Assembly (NCBI GenBank): GCA_052035915.1
Contig: JBPOHE010000007.1
Span: 1-60,613, forward strand
Direction: 5' to 3'
Source: JBPOHE01 sp052035915
Lineage (GTDB): Bacteria > Pseudomonadota > Gammaproteobacteria > Chromatiales > Chromatiaceae
DNA length: 60,613 nt
Shown: piece after piece, positions 16,429 through 25,083 of the stretch
Layout: each line of letters opens with the position of its first letter
Position numbering within the stretch: the first letter of the stretch is position 1
Notes under the pieces: generated by a model
Seen by the model: the letters and a program-made list of their open reading frames with translations, nothing else
Told to the model about the DNA's origin: nothing
The model's database searches: none
Translations under genes and position numbers: made by a program

Positions 16429-16647
16429 TCAAGATTCATCCTCCGGCAGCGCCCGATAATAGGCCGCCTCCGGATACCCGTAGGGTGCGCAAAGCGCACC
16501 AGAATGGTGGGCGATGCTTCGACTTCGCTCAGCACAGGTGCCCACCCTAGCGTTCCCGGGCACCACAGGCACAGCGGCGCCCAGCACCACCCCGGCACAC
16601 AGCCACAAGAAATACCGTCGATCCGCCTCCCATTCATCTGTGTTCAT
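16429..16647 (-). CDS. Small membrane protein in the AmmeMemoRadiSam operon, C-terminus repeat-derived
   Basis: 72 residues. The N-terminus MNTDEWEADRRYFLWLCAGV continues into one membrane helix (LWLCAGVVLGAAVPVV). The following GTCAERSRSIAHHSGALCAP is the translation of an inserted GGTGGGC...GCCCACC intergenic repeat (16494-16552). An in-frame tail (YPEAAYYRALPEDES) follows. It fits tightly between the radical SAM gene (ends 16658) and the MEMO-AMMECR1 gene (starts 16409), so co-expression is likely. No family recognized. Confidence 0.55.
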   Translation of the reverse strand: MNTDEWEADRRYFLWLCAGVVLGAAVPVVPGNARVGTCAERSRSIAHHSGALCAPYGYPEAAYYRALPEDES

Positions 16648-16657
16648 ACTCTCCTCC

Positions 16658-17638
16658 TCAGTGCCAGACCCCGGCGATGGGCTGTTGACAACTCGGGCAG
16701 CGACCATCGGCGGTCAGATGATTGGCGATGACCCGCATGCCGCTGCGTTGGACCAACAGGGTGCCGTCCCTTGGGCAGAAGGTGGATTCCGCTTCGTGCC
16801 CGAAAAGATTGCCGATATAGACATGATGCAGTCCCGCGTCCCGCGCCTCCTCCCGCGCCCGCACCAGGCTGGTCTCCGGCGTCGGCGGCAGGCTGCGCAT
16901 GCGGTACATGGGCACGAAGCGCAGGAAATGCAGCGGCGTATCCGCCCCCAGTTCGTCCCGCATCCAGCGCGCCAGGCGCCGCACCAGGGCCATATCGTCG
17001 TTGAGACTGGGGATCATGAGATTGGAGACTTCGAGCCAGACCTTTTCCTCACGAAAGATCACCATGGCGTCCAGCACCGGCTTGAGGCTGCCGCTGCACA
17101 CCCGGCGGTAGAAGCCGTCGTCGAAGGCCTTGATGTCCAGGGTGGTGGCGTCGAGCCAGCGGCAGAGTTCGCGCAGGGGTTTGGGGTTGATGTAGCCGGC
17201 GGTGACGAAAACATTGTTCAGCCCCTTGGCCTTCGCCAGCTCGGCGCTATCCCGCACATATTCGTAGAAGACGATGGGATCGTTGTAGGTATAGGCCAGC
17301 CCCTGGCAATGACGATCCAGCGCCTCTTGCACCAGACCGGCGGGCGGCAGGGAGTAGATCTGTTCCATCTCCTCGCCGCCGCGCTGGGAGAGTTGCCAGT
17401 TCTGGCAATTGAGGCAATGCAGGTTGCAGCCGGCGGTGCCGATGGAAAACACCGAGGTGGTCGGGCGGAAATGATAGAAGGGTTTCTTTTCGATGGGGTC
17501 GATGTGGACCGCCGAGGGGCGTCCATAGGTGGTCGCCCGCAGTTTCCCCTCGATATTGACCCGCACCCGGCAGTCCCCCGCCGCCCCTTCGGGGATGACG
17601 CAGAGACGGGGACAGAGTTCGCACTGGACCTTGGACAC
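16658..17638 (-). CDS. amrS: AmmeMemoRadiSam system radical SAM enzyme
   Basis: 326 residues with a GTG start. An N-terminal zinc/iron cysteine cluster (C6, C9, C13, C23) precedes the radical-SAM motif CNLHCLNC (C71, C75, C78), which binds the catalytic [4Fe-4S] cluster. The family signature YTYNDPIVFYEYVRDSAEL and a C-terminal CPSC ribbon (GRCPSCQQPIAGVWH) follow. This is the radical SAM member of the AmmeMemoRadiSam triad and lies upstream of its MEMO-AMMECR1 partner. Its substrate is not known. Electron supply for SAM cleavage could come from the polyferredoxin-bearing fusion encoded upstream. Confidence 0.93.
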   Translation of the reverse strand: MSKVQCELCPRLCVIPEGAAGDCRVRVNIEGKLRATTYGRPSAVHIDPIEKKPFYHFRPTTSVFSIGTAGCNLHCLNCQNWQLSQRGGEEMEQIYSLPPAGLVQEALDRHCQGLAYTYNDPIVFYEYVRDSAELAKAKGLNNVFVTAGYINPKPLRELCRWLDATTLDIKAFDDGFYRRVCSGSLKPVLDAMVIFREEKVWLEVSNLMIPSLNDDMALVRRLARWMRDELGADTPLHFLRFVPMYRMRSLPPTPETSLVRAREEARDAGLHHVYIGNLFGHEAESTFCPRDGTLLVQRSGMRVIANHLTADGRCPSCQQPIAGVWH

Positions 17639-17689
17639 GCTGTTCGAGACCTGGGAATCAGGGAGCCGTGTTTAATTTTAGACCGTTGA

Positions 17690-17932
17690 TCAGCGCGGCC
17701 GTTCGCGCCCCGCTTCCACCGGCTTGGACCAGAGCGCCTCACGCATCTGTAACTCCCCCGATTGCAGCCGCCGCGCCAGGGCCTCGGTATCGATGCGGCG
17801 CCAGCCGCCCACCGGGGCCATCTCTTCCTGACCGCTGGCGAGAAACAGCCCAATGGCGATCAGGTTGGCGAGAACGAAGCCGAGAAACCTGAATTCGCGC
17901 GGGCGGAGATGGCGCCAGAGAAGAGCTTTCAT
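17690..17932 (-). CDS. Small single-helix membrane protein, 80 residues
   Basis: The protein starts MKALLWRHLRPREFRFLGFV with a membrane helix (FLGFVLANLIAIGLFLASG) and ends in a short soluble tail containing GGWRRIDTEALARRL. The ATG overlaps the stop of the 1230-residue fusion by 4 nt, and amrS begins 52 bp downstream, so it belongs to the operon. No family recognized. A role as a small accessory subunit of the fusion protein is inferred from position only. Confidence 0.65.
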   Translation of the reverse strand: MKALLWRHLRPREFRFLGFVLANLIAIGLFLASGQEEMAPVGGWRRIDTEALARRLQSGELQMREALWSKPVEAGRERPR

Positions 17933-20900
17933 GGCCTTCGAGTATAGGCTTCAGGCGGGATCACAGGATGTTCCTGGCCCAGTGCCGGCTCGCTCGGTTT
18001 CCGCGGCCTGAGCCTGGTGTCCCTGGCGGTGAGACAGCGGTTGCAGTGGATGCAGTCGATATCCAGCGCTTCCTGCACCCCGAGATCGCAGTGTTCGATC
18101 CGCCGTTGCGGGGCAAACCGCCGCAGCAGGGCGATCTTGTTGCCGAGGGCGACGAAGGCGCCGAAGGGACAGAAATAGCGGCACCAGAAGCGATAGTAGA
18201 ACAGCGAGCCCAAGAGACTGACGGCGATGACGCCCCCCATCCAGCCCCGCCAGTGGCCGCCGAAACAATGCTGCATCGGGTTGAAGGTGGCCCAGATCTC
18301 CTCACCGCCGATCCAGACCCCCAGCAGCACCAGCGCCAGCAACAGGAACTTGAGATAGCGCAGCCGCGACTCCAACGTCCGCTCCGGGTAGCTGCGCAGA
18401 CGCAGCCAGCGGCCCAGGCGGGAGATGAACTCCTGGAGCGCGCCGAAAGGACAGACATAGCCGCACCAGACCTGACCGAACAAGAGCGCGGTCAGGCCGA
18501 CGAAGCCGAGCAGCAGCCAGCGCAGGGGGTTGGTGGCCAGGTCGGAGAGCCGCCCCTGACTCAGGTTGACCAGGTCGATCTCAGTCACCAGGGTATTCAG
18601 CCAGAGGCCCAGCACCAGCAGAGTCGCCGCCTGGAACAGCAGCCGCGCCGGTTCCGATCCCGAGAGATAGACCGGGAAAAAGATCAGCAACAGCGCCAGG
18701 CTGGTCAAAAATCCCGGGCTAAGCCAGGCCGGGGCGGTTTCGATCTCGGCCTGGGGGGCGAAGCTGCTACCGAAGACCTCCCGACCCGCCAGGCGGGCGG
18801 CCTGGTTGATCGTTTCCAGGGCCGCGCGGCTGCTGACCGTGGCCCCGCTGAGACCATCCAGGCGTTGCAGGCTCAGCGGCGGCTCGGTCAGGCTGTGTCC
18901 CGCCAGTCGCTCCAGCCAGGTGTCGATGCCGGCGACATAGGCGGGGGTCTCGTTCGAGCCCAGATAGCGCACCCCCCGCAGCCGACCCTGTCGATCGAAC
19001 GACACCAGCAGGTCGATGGGACCGGCGTAGCCCCGGATATCTCCGGCCACCGCCCGGGTCGCCAGGCTCACCGTCTCCCCCGCCTCGCCGCCCTGACCGA
19101 GATAATGGGGGAAGGGTCGCTCCCGTAGCTCGAAGCTGGCCGAACCACTGAGTCTCGCCAGGGTGACATCGTCGAAATGGAGTTGCGGACCGGGTTGAGC
19201 GGCGCGATTGAGCAACATGAGCACAAAGCTGGTGAGCACCAGAAACCCCAGTCCCCAGCTCAGGCCCTGATAGGGAAAGGCCCGCCCGCCTCTCGCCACC
19301 AGCGCCGGGAGGCGCTCCGGGGCATATTCGGCGAAGAGCAGGGGGACGCAGACCAGTAGCGCCATCATCGCCAGCACCCAAGCCGTCCCCGCCACCCCGA
19401 GCAAAGGCACCATGAGCGCCCCGGTCAACAGGCCGCCGAGCGCCCCGCCCAGGCTGTCCGCCGCCTCGATGAGACCACTGGACTGCACCGTCTCCTCGGT
19501 ATCCAGATGGGCCAGATGCACCCCCAGGGGGAAACCGGCGCCGGTGACCAGCCCCGCCAGACCGCACAGCCCGAGATAGACCGCCTCCTGAGCCCCGGCC
19601 CCCAGGCCGTCGAGAAACTCGAAGCCCGCGGGCAAAGCGGCGCAACCGGCGGCGATGACCAACATCAGACCGATCAGCGCCAAGCCGGGACGGCGCCGCC
19701 GGGGCAGCGAGCGCCCGAACACCCCGGCGCCGATCACCAGCCCGGTCATGAAGAGCCCATTGAGCAGGGCTATCCGGCTGAAGACAAAGCCCAGATGGGC
19801 CTGGTAGGCGAACAGCAGACAGAGCTGCACCGCCATGGCGATCAATCCCTGCACCGCCAGGGCGAGGATCGCCGCCCATCTCCGGGTACGGCGTCGTGGG
19901 GCTCCGGCGAGGGCGGACTTGAGCATCAAGAGCCAGACCATCACCCCCAGGGGCACCAGGTAGGGCCAGGGGCCCAGGGCCCGCGCCGACTCCAGCCAGG
20001 TCACCAGGGCCGAGGCGGTGAACTTCCCCCAGAGCAGCATGTTGAGGTAATAGGTCAGGGGGCGGGCATCGGTATTGATCTCCGCCTCCTCTTGTTCGAG
20101 TTGGGAGCGCACATAGGCGATCCGCCCCGGGTCCAGCAGGTTGTGGAATGAAGTAGCGGGGAAACGGTGTTCGTCCAGAGGCACCACCAGATAACGCCGG
20201 GACAGCTCCCAGGCGTCTTCGGTCACCCGTTCCGCCAGGGCGGCGGCGCAATAGAGGTGCTGATCCCCGGGGGCGATGGCGATGAAGGGCCACACCGGCT
20301 TCAGGCTGTGATAGACCGAGGCGCTGTAACTCTTCACCTCCCGCCCGAGATAGTTGGAGGCGCTGCTCACCGCCGTGCAGAACACCCCTTCCGGCGTCAT
20401 GAGATGCTGAATACGCCGATAAAACTCCAGGGTGAAATAACGATTGCCGTGGGCGCTGCTGGGGTCGTCGCGCAACACCAGCACCAGGTCATAGGGAGAC
20501 GGCTCCCGCGGTTCCTTGAGAAAACGCCGCCCATCCATGAACACCAGCCGCACCCGGGGGTCCTTCAAGGCCGCCTGGGTGACCTCGGGTAAGTGTGGTC
20601 GCATGCGCTCGAAGGCGAGCTGGTCCTGCTCGATCAGATCGATCCGCTCGACCGGATAACGCAACAGGGCCTCGACCAGCCCGCCGGCGCTGCCGCCGAA
20701 CAAGAGCAGCCGTTTCGGCGCCTCGGCCTGGGAATAGACATAGGCGGCTTCCTGGTCGGCTTCCCGTTGCGCCGGAAAACTCTCGCCGATGCGTCCGTCG
20801 GCGACCAGGGAAAACTGGTCGCCGGTGCGTCCCAGAGCGAGATGACCGTATCTGGTCTCCACCGCGTCCACCCATTGCAGCGCCGGTTGCAGGGTGGCGA

Positions 20901-21621
20901 ACCTCAGCGCCTCCAGCCTCGGCTCCAACCAGGAACTCAGGGGGGTGAAGCCCAGGGCGAGTCCCATCGTCAGCACCAGAGCCAATCCCAGCCGCCGCCA
21001 GCCGCCGCTCCCCAAGGGCCAGGCCGTCAACCCCAATAAGAGCGCCACCACCCCCAGGGTGCGCCAGGTCCCCAGCCATTCGACAAAGACGAAGGTGAAC
21101 AGAAGCCCTCCCAGCAGCGCCCCGATGGCCTCGAAGATATAGAGGCCGGAAACCGCGCCCAGGGTGCCGGGGAGATCCTGATCCGCCTGCCGATCCGGAC
21201 GCAGACCCCGCGCCGCCAAGGGAAAGGCGAGACCGATCAGGATACCGGCGGGCGCCACCACCAGGGCGATGGCGACGAACACCTGTCCGAGAGGGATGAG
21301 TTCGGTCGGCGAGACATCCAGCAACAGCCGCACCCCCCGGGTCACCAGGATCTGCCCGGCGAGCACCAGCGGCAATAACAACAGCGTCCCGCTCAACACC
21401 GGCAGCGGCTGCCGCACCCAGTCCCGCTCCCGCCAATACACCACCAGCGCCGAACCGACGGCGATCCAGAACAACCAACTGCCGTAGAAGGCCCCCAGGG
21501 TGACCTCGTTGCCATAGAACACCACCAGGCACTCGCGGATGAGCATCGCCTGGCTGAGCTGGGAATAGACCCCGAGCACCAAGAGGGTCAGAAAGAGATT
21601 GTGTTGCCTGCGATGGACCAT
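17929..21621 (-). CDS. Fusion: membrane spermidine-synthase-like / FMN-binding / NosR-type polyferredoxin
   Basis: 1230 residues with a strong AAGGGGAGG before the ATG. Order of parts: MFS-like helices ~10-250; a spermidine-synthase-like SAM-fold domain ~255-510 (LLFGGSAGGLVEALLRYP, DGRRF, LVLRDDPSSAHGNRY); more helices ~545-810; a periplasmic FMN-binding domain ~830-945 with GLSGATVSS, where FMN would attach to the Thr; then NosR/NapH-like helices with CGYVCPFGA (~1054) and CRYFCPFGA (~1147) and two ferredoxin CxxCxxxCP-type groups ending CIHCNRC (~1190). It should move electrons across the membrane. It heads the AmmeMemoRadiSam operon. A fusion of all three blocks in one chain is unusual. 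Confidence 0.85.
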   Translation of the reverse strand: MVHRRQHNLFLTLLVLGVYSQLSQAMLIRECLVVFYGNEVTLGAFYGSWLFWIAVGSALVVYWRERDWVRQPLPVLSGTLLLLPLVLAGQILVTRGVRLLLDVSPTELIPLGQVFVAIALVVAPAGILIGLAFPLAARGLRPDRQADQDLPGTLGAVSGLYIFEAIGALLGGLLFTFVFVEWLGTWRTLGVVALLLGLTAWPLGSGGWRRLGLALVLTMGLALGFTPLSSWLEPRLEALRFATLQPALQWVDAVETRYGHLALGRTGDQFSLVADGRIGESFPAQREADQEAAYVYSQAEAPKRLLLFGGSAGGLVEALLRYPVERIDLIEQDQLAFERMRPHLPEVTQAALKDPRVRLVFMDGRRFLKEPREPSPYDLVLVLRDDPSSAHGNRYFTLEFYRRIQHLMTPEGVFCTAVSSASNYLGREVKSYSASVYHSLKPVWPFIAIAPGDQHLYCAAALAERVTEDAWELSRRYLVVPLDEHRFPATSFHNLLDPGRIAYVRSQLEQEEAEINTDARPLTYYLNMLLWGKFTASALVTWLESARALGPWPYLVPLGVMVWLLMLKSALAGAPRRRTRRWAAILALAVQGLIAMAVQLCLLFAYQAHLGFVFSRIALLNGLFMTGLVIGAGVFGRSLPRRRRPGLALIGLMLVIAAGCAALPAGFEFLDGLGAGAQEAVYLGLCGLAGLVTGAGFPLGVHLAHLDTEETVQSSGLIEAADSLGGALGGLLTGALMVPLLGVAGTAWVLAMMALLVCVPLLFAEYAPERLPALVARGGRAFPYQGLSWGLGFLVLTSFVLMLLNRAAQPGPQLHFDDVTLARLSGSASFELRERPFPHYLGQGGEAGETVSLATRAVAGDIRGYAGPIDLLVSFDRQGRLRGVRYLGSNETPAYVAGIDTWLERLAGHSLTEPPLSLQRLDGLSGATVSSRAALETINQAARLAGREVFGSSFAPQAEIETAPAWLSPGFLTSLALLLIFFPVYLSGSEPARLLFQAATLLVLGLWLNTLVTEIDLVNLSQGRLSDLATNPLRWLLLGFVGLTALLFGQVWCGYVCPFGALQEFISRLGRWLRLRSYPERTLESRLRYLKFLLLALVLLGVWIGGEEIWATFNPMQHCFGGHWRGWMGGVIAVSLLGSLFYYRFWCRYFCPFGAFVALGNKIALLRRFAPQRRIEHCDLGVQEALDIDCIHCNRCLTARDTRLRPRKPSEPALGQEHPVIPPEAYTRRP

Positions 21622-21730
21622 GATCCCCTCCCCTTGCGGGAAAGTATGGCCCGTTCCGGCGGCTCTGGAAGAGACCGCGGGCCGGGAGGCTCCGTTCATG
21701 GCAAGCCTGTCGAACCACTCGTGGATCGTC

Positions 21731-21848
21731 CGGGCACAGCCGCCTGAAGGAAGATATTTGTTCTCAAAAAGAGAACAATAAGCATATTTGACAGGCTATT
21801 ATTCTCTTATTAAGAACACTTTTGAGGCCAATTCGGTCCATGCCCGAG
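21731..21848. repeat. PAL family, copy 2
   Basis: Inner hairpins GTTCTCaaaaaGAGAACAATAA and TTATTCTC...GAGAAC-like (21760-21818) sit between a CCGGGCA arm (21730-21736) and a CATGCCCG arm (21839-21846). It lies just upstream of the 1230-residue fusion gene. Confidence 0.8.
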
Positions 21849-22168
21849 CCGTTTCGAGGTTTTCTCTATTCCGCTCCGGGTTGTTGTCCGAGCGACCAGG
21901 GTCAGCCACTCGGTCGGGCCTCCGGGTCCGATATCAGTGATGGAGCTCGGACGGGGTCCGACGTTTGAAATATCGTCCTGGAGTTGTCGGGCTGTAGCTG
22001 TACCCAAGACTCCCCGCCGGTGCCATGTGGAGAAGGGGGATTTTCTGGCCTGAACCCCCGCGGCCAGGATGGCCCGGACCTTTCATGGACGCCATCGGAC
22101 CAATCTGAGAAAATGCGCACGTTTCGCTAGTCGCTGAATTTGGCGAACAGCGGTTTTTCCATGGATCG
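21849..22168. other. Intergenic stretch between the divergent AmmeMemoRadiSam and DUF2065-hisZ operons
   Basis: No gene or clear repeat is seen. In many gammaproteobacteria hflK and hflC lie here, ahead of DUF2065-hisZ-purA. They are absent. Open frames on either strand have no family resemblance. Confidence 0.5.
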
Positions 22169-22192
22169 AGCCGGGATCACCCCGGCTTTTTT
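22169..22192 (+). terminator. Intrinsic terminator 14 bp before the DUF2065 start
   Basis: AGCCGGG-atcac-CCCGGCT followed by TTTTT is a canonical rho-independent terminator on the plus strand. It ends only 14 bp before the DUF2065 ATG, leaving no room for a promoter between them. It could be a relic of an upstream gene now gone or an attenuator of the hisZ-purA operon. Confidence 0.75.
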
Positions 22193-22206
22193 GTGAAACT
22201 TTGTCC

Positions 22207-22395
22207 ATGTCCCACGAACTCTGGATCGCCTTTGCCCTGCTCCTGGTCATCGAAGGCATCTGGCCCTTCTTGAGCCCAGGGAGCTTCCGCAACATGTTGG
22301 CCAACATGGCCCAGCAAGAGGATACATTGATCAGAACCCTGGGTTTCATCAGCATGGTCGTCGGCGTCGTGCTCCTGTATATCGTCAACGGCTAG
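22207..22395 (+). CDS. DUF2065 family membrane protein
   Basis: 62 residues with two membrane helices: LWIAFALLLVIEGIWPFLSP and the C-terminal GFISMVVGVVLLYIV, joined by GSFRNMLANMAQQ. These features match DUF2065 (YjeT-like), normally encoded between hflC and hisZ or purA. No good ribosome-binding sequence precedes the ATG. hisZ starts 11 bp after its stop. The function of the family is unknown, and the usual hflKC neighbours are missing here. Confidence 0.88.
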   Translation: MSHELWIAFALLLVIEGIWPFLSPGSFRNMLANMAQQEDTLIRTLGFISMVVGVVLLYIVNG

Positions 22396-22405
22396 CCGGA
22401 CCCCC

Positions 22406-23596
22406 ATGACCTCCGATCCCTGGTTGCTGCCGGAAGGCGTTGACGAGCGGCTCCCCGAGCAGGCGGCGGATCTCGAAGCCCTGCGACGGCGCTTGCTCGA
22501 TCTCTTTTTCACCTGGGGCTATCAACTCGTCGATCCGCCTTTTATCGAATACCTGGAGTCCCTGCTGGTGGGTACCGGACGGGATCTCGATCTCATGACC
22601 TTCAAGCTGATCGACCAGGTCTCCGGGCGTCTGCTCGGGGTGCGGGCGGACATCACCCCCCAGGCGGCGCGCATGGATGCCCATCAGCTCAGACGCGAGA
22701 CACCAACCCGCCTTTGTTATCTGGGTACGGTGCTGCATACCCGTTCGGAAGGTTTTCCGGGCTCCCGCAATCCCCTGCAGATCGGTGCCGAACTCTTCGG
22801 CCATGCCGGTATCGAGAGCGACATCGAGGTGCTGCGTCTCATGATGCGCCTCTTGGAACTGGCCGGCGCCGAGTCCGTCCATCTCGACCTCGGCCATGTG
22901 GGGCTCTTCCGCGGCCTGGCGCGTCAGGCGGGGCTGGAGGCGACCCAGGAGGCCGAGTTGTTCGACGCCCTGCAGCGCAAGGCGATCCCCGAGATCGAGG
23001 AGATGCTCGCCCGCTTTCGCCTCGACCCGGGGGTGGCCGGGATGCTGCGGGCGCTGGCGGACCTCAACGGCGAGGATGTCCTGGATCAGGCCCGCAGCAA
23101 GCTGGCCGCCGCCATCCCCGAGGTGGGCGAGGCGATCGAACATCTCGCCGAGGTCGCGGCGGCGATGCGCTCCTGGTTGCCGGAGGTGCGGGTGAACTTC
23201 GATCTCGCCGAGCTGCGAGGCTACAACTTCCATACCGGCATCGTCTTCGCCGCCTATGTGCCGGGTCTGGGGCGAGAGATCCTGCGCGGTGGCCGCTATG
23301 ACGGCGTGGGAAAAATCTTTGGCCGCGACCGTCCGGCGACCGGATTCAGCGCCGATCTGAAGCTCTTGGCCAACCTGGGCCGCGGTCTCCGCGGACCGCC
23401 TCCAGGCGGGATCTTTGCCCCCTGGTCGCCGGACCCGGAACTTCAACTTGAAGTGGAGCGGCTGCGGGCCCGGGGATTGCGGGTCATCGGCGAATTGCCG
23501 GGACAATCGGGTGGGGCGGCGGAGATGGGATGCGATCGGGTGTTGGTGCGCCGCGGCGGACGCTGGGAACTCCTGGATCTGCCATCCGGGACATGA
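22406..23596 (+). CDS. hisZ: ATP phosphoribosyltransferase regulatory subunit HisZ
   Basis: 396 residues, a class II aminoacyl-tRNA-synthetase-like fold without tRNA charging. Motif 2-like region VRADITPQAARMDAHQLRRE and TRLCYLGTVLHT, plus the C-terminal GILRGGRYDG-type loop (REILRGGRYDGVGKIFGRDR), identify HisZ. It binds the short form of HisG and confers histidine feedback control on the first step of histidine biosynthesis. The order DUF2065-hisZ-purA is conserved in gammaproteobacteria. Shine-Dalgarno complementarity is weak, so translation may depend on coupling. Confidence 0.93.
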   Translation: MTSDPWLLPEGVDERLPEQAADLEALRRRLLDLFFTWGYQLVDPPFIEYLESLLVGTGRDLDLMTFKLIDQVSGRLLGVRADITPQAARMDAHQLRRETPTRLCYLGTVLHTRSEGFPGSRNPLQIGAELFGHAGIESDIEVLRLMMRLLELAGAESVHLDLGHVGLFRGLARQAGLEATQEAELFDALQRKAIPEIEEMLARFRLDPGVAGMLRALADLNGEDVLDQARSKLAAAIPEVGEAIEHLAEVAAAMRSWLPEVRVNFDLAELRGYNFHTGIVFAAYVPGLGREILRGGRYDGVGKIFGRDRPATGFSADLKLLANLGRGLRGPPPGGIFAPWSPDPELQLEVERLRARGLRVIGELPGQSGGAAEMGCDRVLVRRGGRWELLDLPSGT

Positions 23597-23622
23597 TCGA
23601 GAAGGCTGTTGAGAAAAGTACC

Positions 23623-24918
23623 ATGGGTAAAAATGTCGTCGTAGTTGGCGTCCAATGGGGTGACGAAGGCAAGGGCAAGGTGGTGGATCTGCTCACCGAG
23701 CGTGCCGATGCCGTCGTTCGTTTTCAGGGGGGGCACAATGCCGGGCACACACTGGTGATCCAGGGCCGCAAGACCGTGCTGCACCTGATCCCCTCGGGGA
23801 TCCTGCATCGGAATGTCCGTTGCCTGATCGGCAACGGGGTCGTGCTCTCTCCCAGCGCCTTGATCGAGGAAATCCGGGACATCGAGGCCACCGGCATCGA
23901 GGTGCGGAGCCGCATCGGCCTGAGTGAGTCCTGTCCCCTCATCCTCCCCTACCACATCGCCCTCGACCAGGCCCGGGAGGCGGCGCGGGGCAAGCAGGCC
24001 ATCGGCACCACCGGACGCGGGATCGGCCCGGCCTACGAGGACAAGGTCTCCAGGCGTGGCCTCCGGCTCGGTGAACTGCTCGATCCGTCGCGCTTCAAGG
24101 AGCGCCTGGCGGAGGTGATGGACTATCACAACTTCTCCCTGGAGCACTACTTCAAGGCCCCCCGGGTCGATTATCAACAGGTCCTCGACGCCACCCTCGC
24201 CCAAGGGGAAGAGCTGACCCCGCTGATCGAAGACATCCCGGACAGCCTGCATCGCCTGCGCGCCCAGGGTAAGAGCCTCCTCTTCGAGGGGGCACAGGGC
24301 ACCCTGCTGGACATCGACCACGGCACCTATCCCTTTGTCACCTCATCCAACACCACCGCCGGCGGCGCCGCCTGTGGCAGTGGGGTGGGACCCCGGGATT
24401 TCGATGCCATCCTCGGCATCGTCAAGGCCTATACCACCCGGGTGGGAGCCGGTCCCTTCCCCACCGAGTTGTTCGACGCCAACGGCGACCATCTCAGCCG
24501 CCAGGGCCATGAATTCGGCGCCACCACCGGACGCAAGCGCCGTTGCGGCTGGCTGGATATGGTGGTATTGCGACGTGCCCTGCGGCTCAACAGCCTGACC
24601 GGGCTCTGCCTTACCAAGTTGGATGTACTGGATGGCCTGGACCCGGTGAGGATCTGTGTCGGCTATCGCCTGGATGGCCAGGAGCTGGACACCCCGCCCA
24701 TCAGCGCCGAACGTCTCGCCAGATGCGAGCCCATCTACCTCGATCTCCCCGGCTGGACCCAGTCCACATTGGGCGTGCGCCGTTATGAGGATCTGCCGGC
24801 CCAGGCCCGCGCCTACCTGGAACAGATCGAGGCGCTCTGCGGCGTGCCCATCGACATCATCTCCACCGGGGCGGACCGGGAAGAGACCATCGTCCGTCGG
24901 CACCCCTTCGCCGACTGA
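23623..24918 (+). CDS. purA: Adenylosuccinate synthetase
   Basis: 431 residues, the expected length. N-terminus MGKNVVVVGVQWGDEGKGKV holds the phosphate loop with catalytic Asp and Lys, GGHNAGHT the IMP site with catalytic His, GTTGRGIGPAYEDKV the IMP loop, GAQGTLLDIDHGTYPFVTSS the aspartate-side segment and CVGYRLDG the C-terminal part. It joins IMP and aspartate using GTP in the first committed step of AMP synthesis. The ATG at 23623 fits the family; in-frame starts upstream at 23593 and 23530 would add non-family residues. Confidence 0.97.
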   Translation: MGKNVVVVGVQWGDEGKGKVVDLLTERADAVVRFQGGHNAGHTLVIQGRKTVLHLIPSGILHRNVRCLIGNGVVLSPSALIEEIRDIEATGIEVRSRIGLSESCPLILPYHIALDQAREAARGKQAIGTTGRGIGPAYEDKVSRRGLRLGELLDPSRFKERLAEVMDYHNFSLEHYFKAPRVDYQQVLDATLAQGEELTPLIEDIPDSLHRLRAQGKSLLFEGAQGTLLDIDHGTYPFVTSSNTTAGGAACGSGVGPRDFDAILGIVKAYTTRVGAGPFPTELFDANGDHLSRQGHEFGATTGRKRRCGWLDMVVLRRALRLNSLTGLCLTKLDVLDGLDPVRICVGYRLDGQELDTPPISAERLARCEPIYLDLPGWTQSTLGVRRYEDLPAQARAYLEQIEALCGVPIDIISTGADREETIVRRHPFAD

Positions 24919-24928
24919 TTCCCGCTCC

Positions 24929-24956
24929 GGATCTCCGGCCCGAGAGCCGGAGATCC
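24929..24956. terminator. 11-bp stem-loop after purA
   Basis: GGATCTCCGGC (24929-24939) and GCCGGAGATCC (24946-24956) form a perfect stem 10 bp after the purA stop. There is no T-run, so termination may need Rho, or the hairpin protects the mRNA 3' end. Confidence 0.6.
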
Positions 24957-25083
24957 CCCTTCCCTATCGGATTGACACCGGCGTCGCCGGGCGCTGATTA
25001 TCCGGCGATTGCGCAGAAGCAAGGACGACCACGGCCATCGGCCCTTACACTTGGATCTCCTCCACGCGGGAAAGGGCCGCCCC

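Noticed and set aside
18767..20293. Long open frame of 508 residues inside the 1230-residue fusion gene
   Set aside because: GC-rich out-of-frame shadow. Its composition is Arg/Gly/Pro-rich, with no motif, while the overlapping frame has clear domains.
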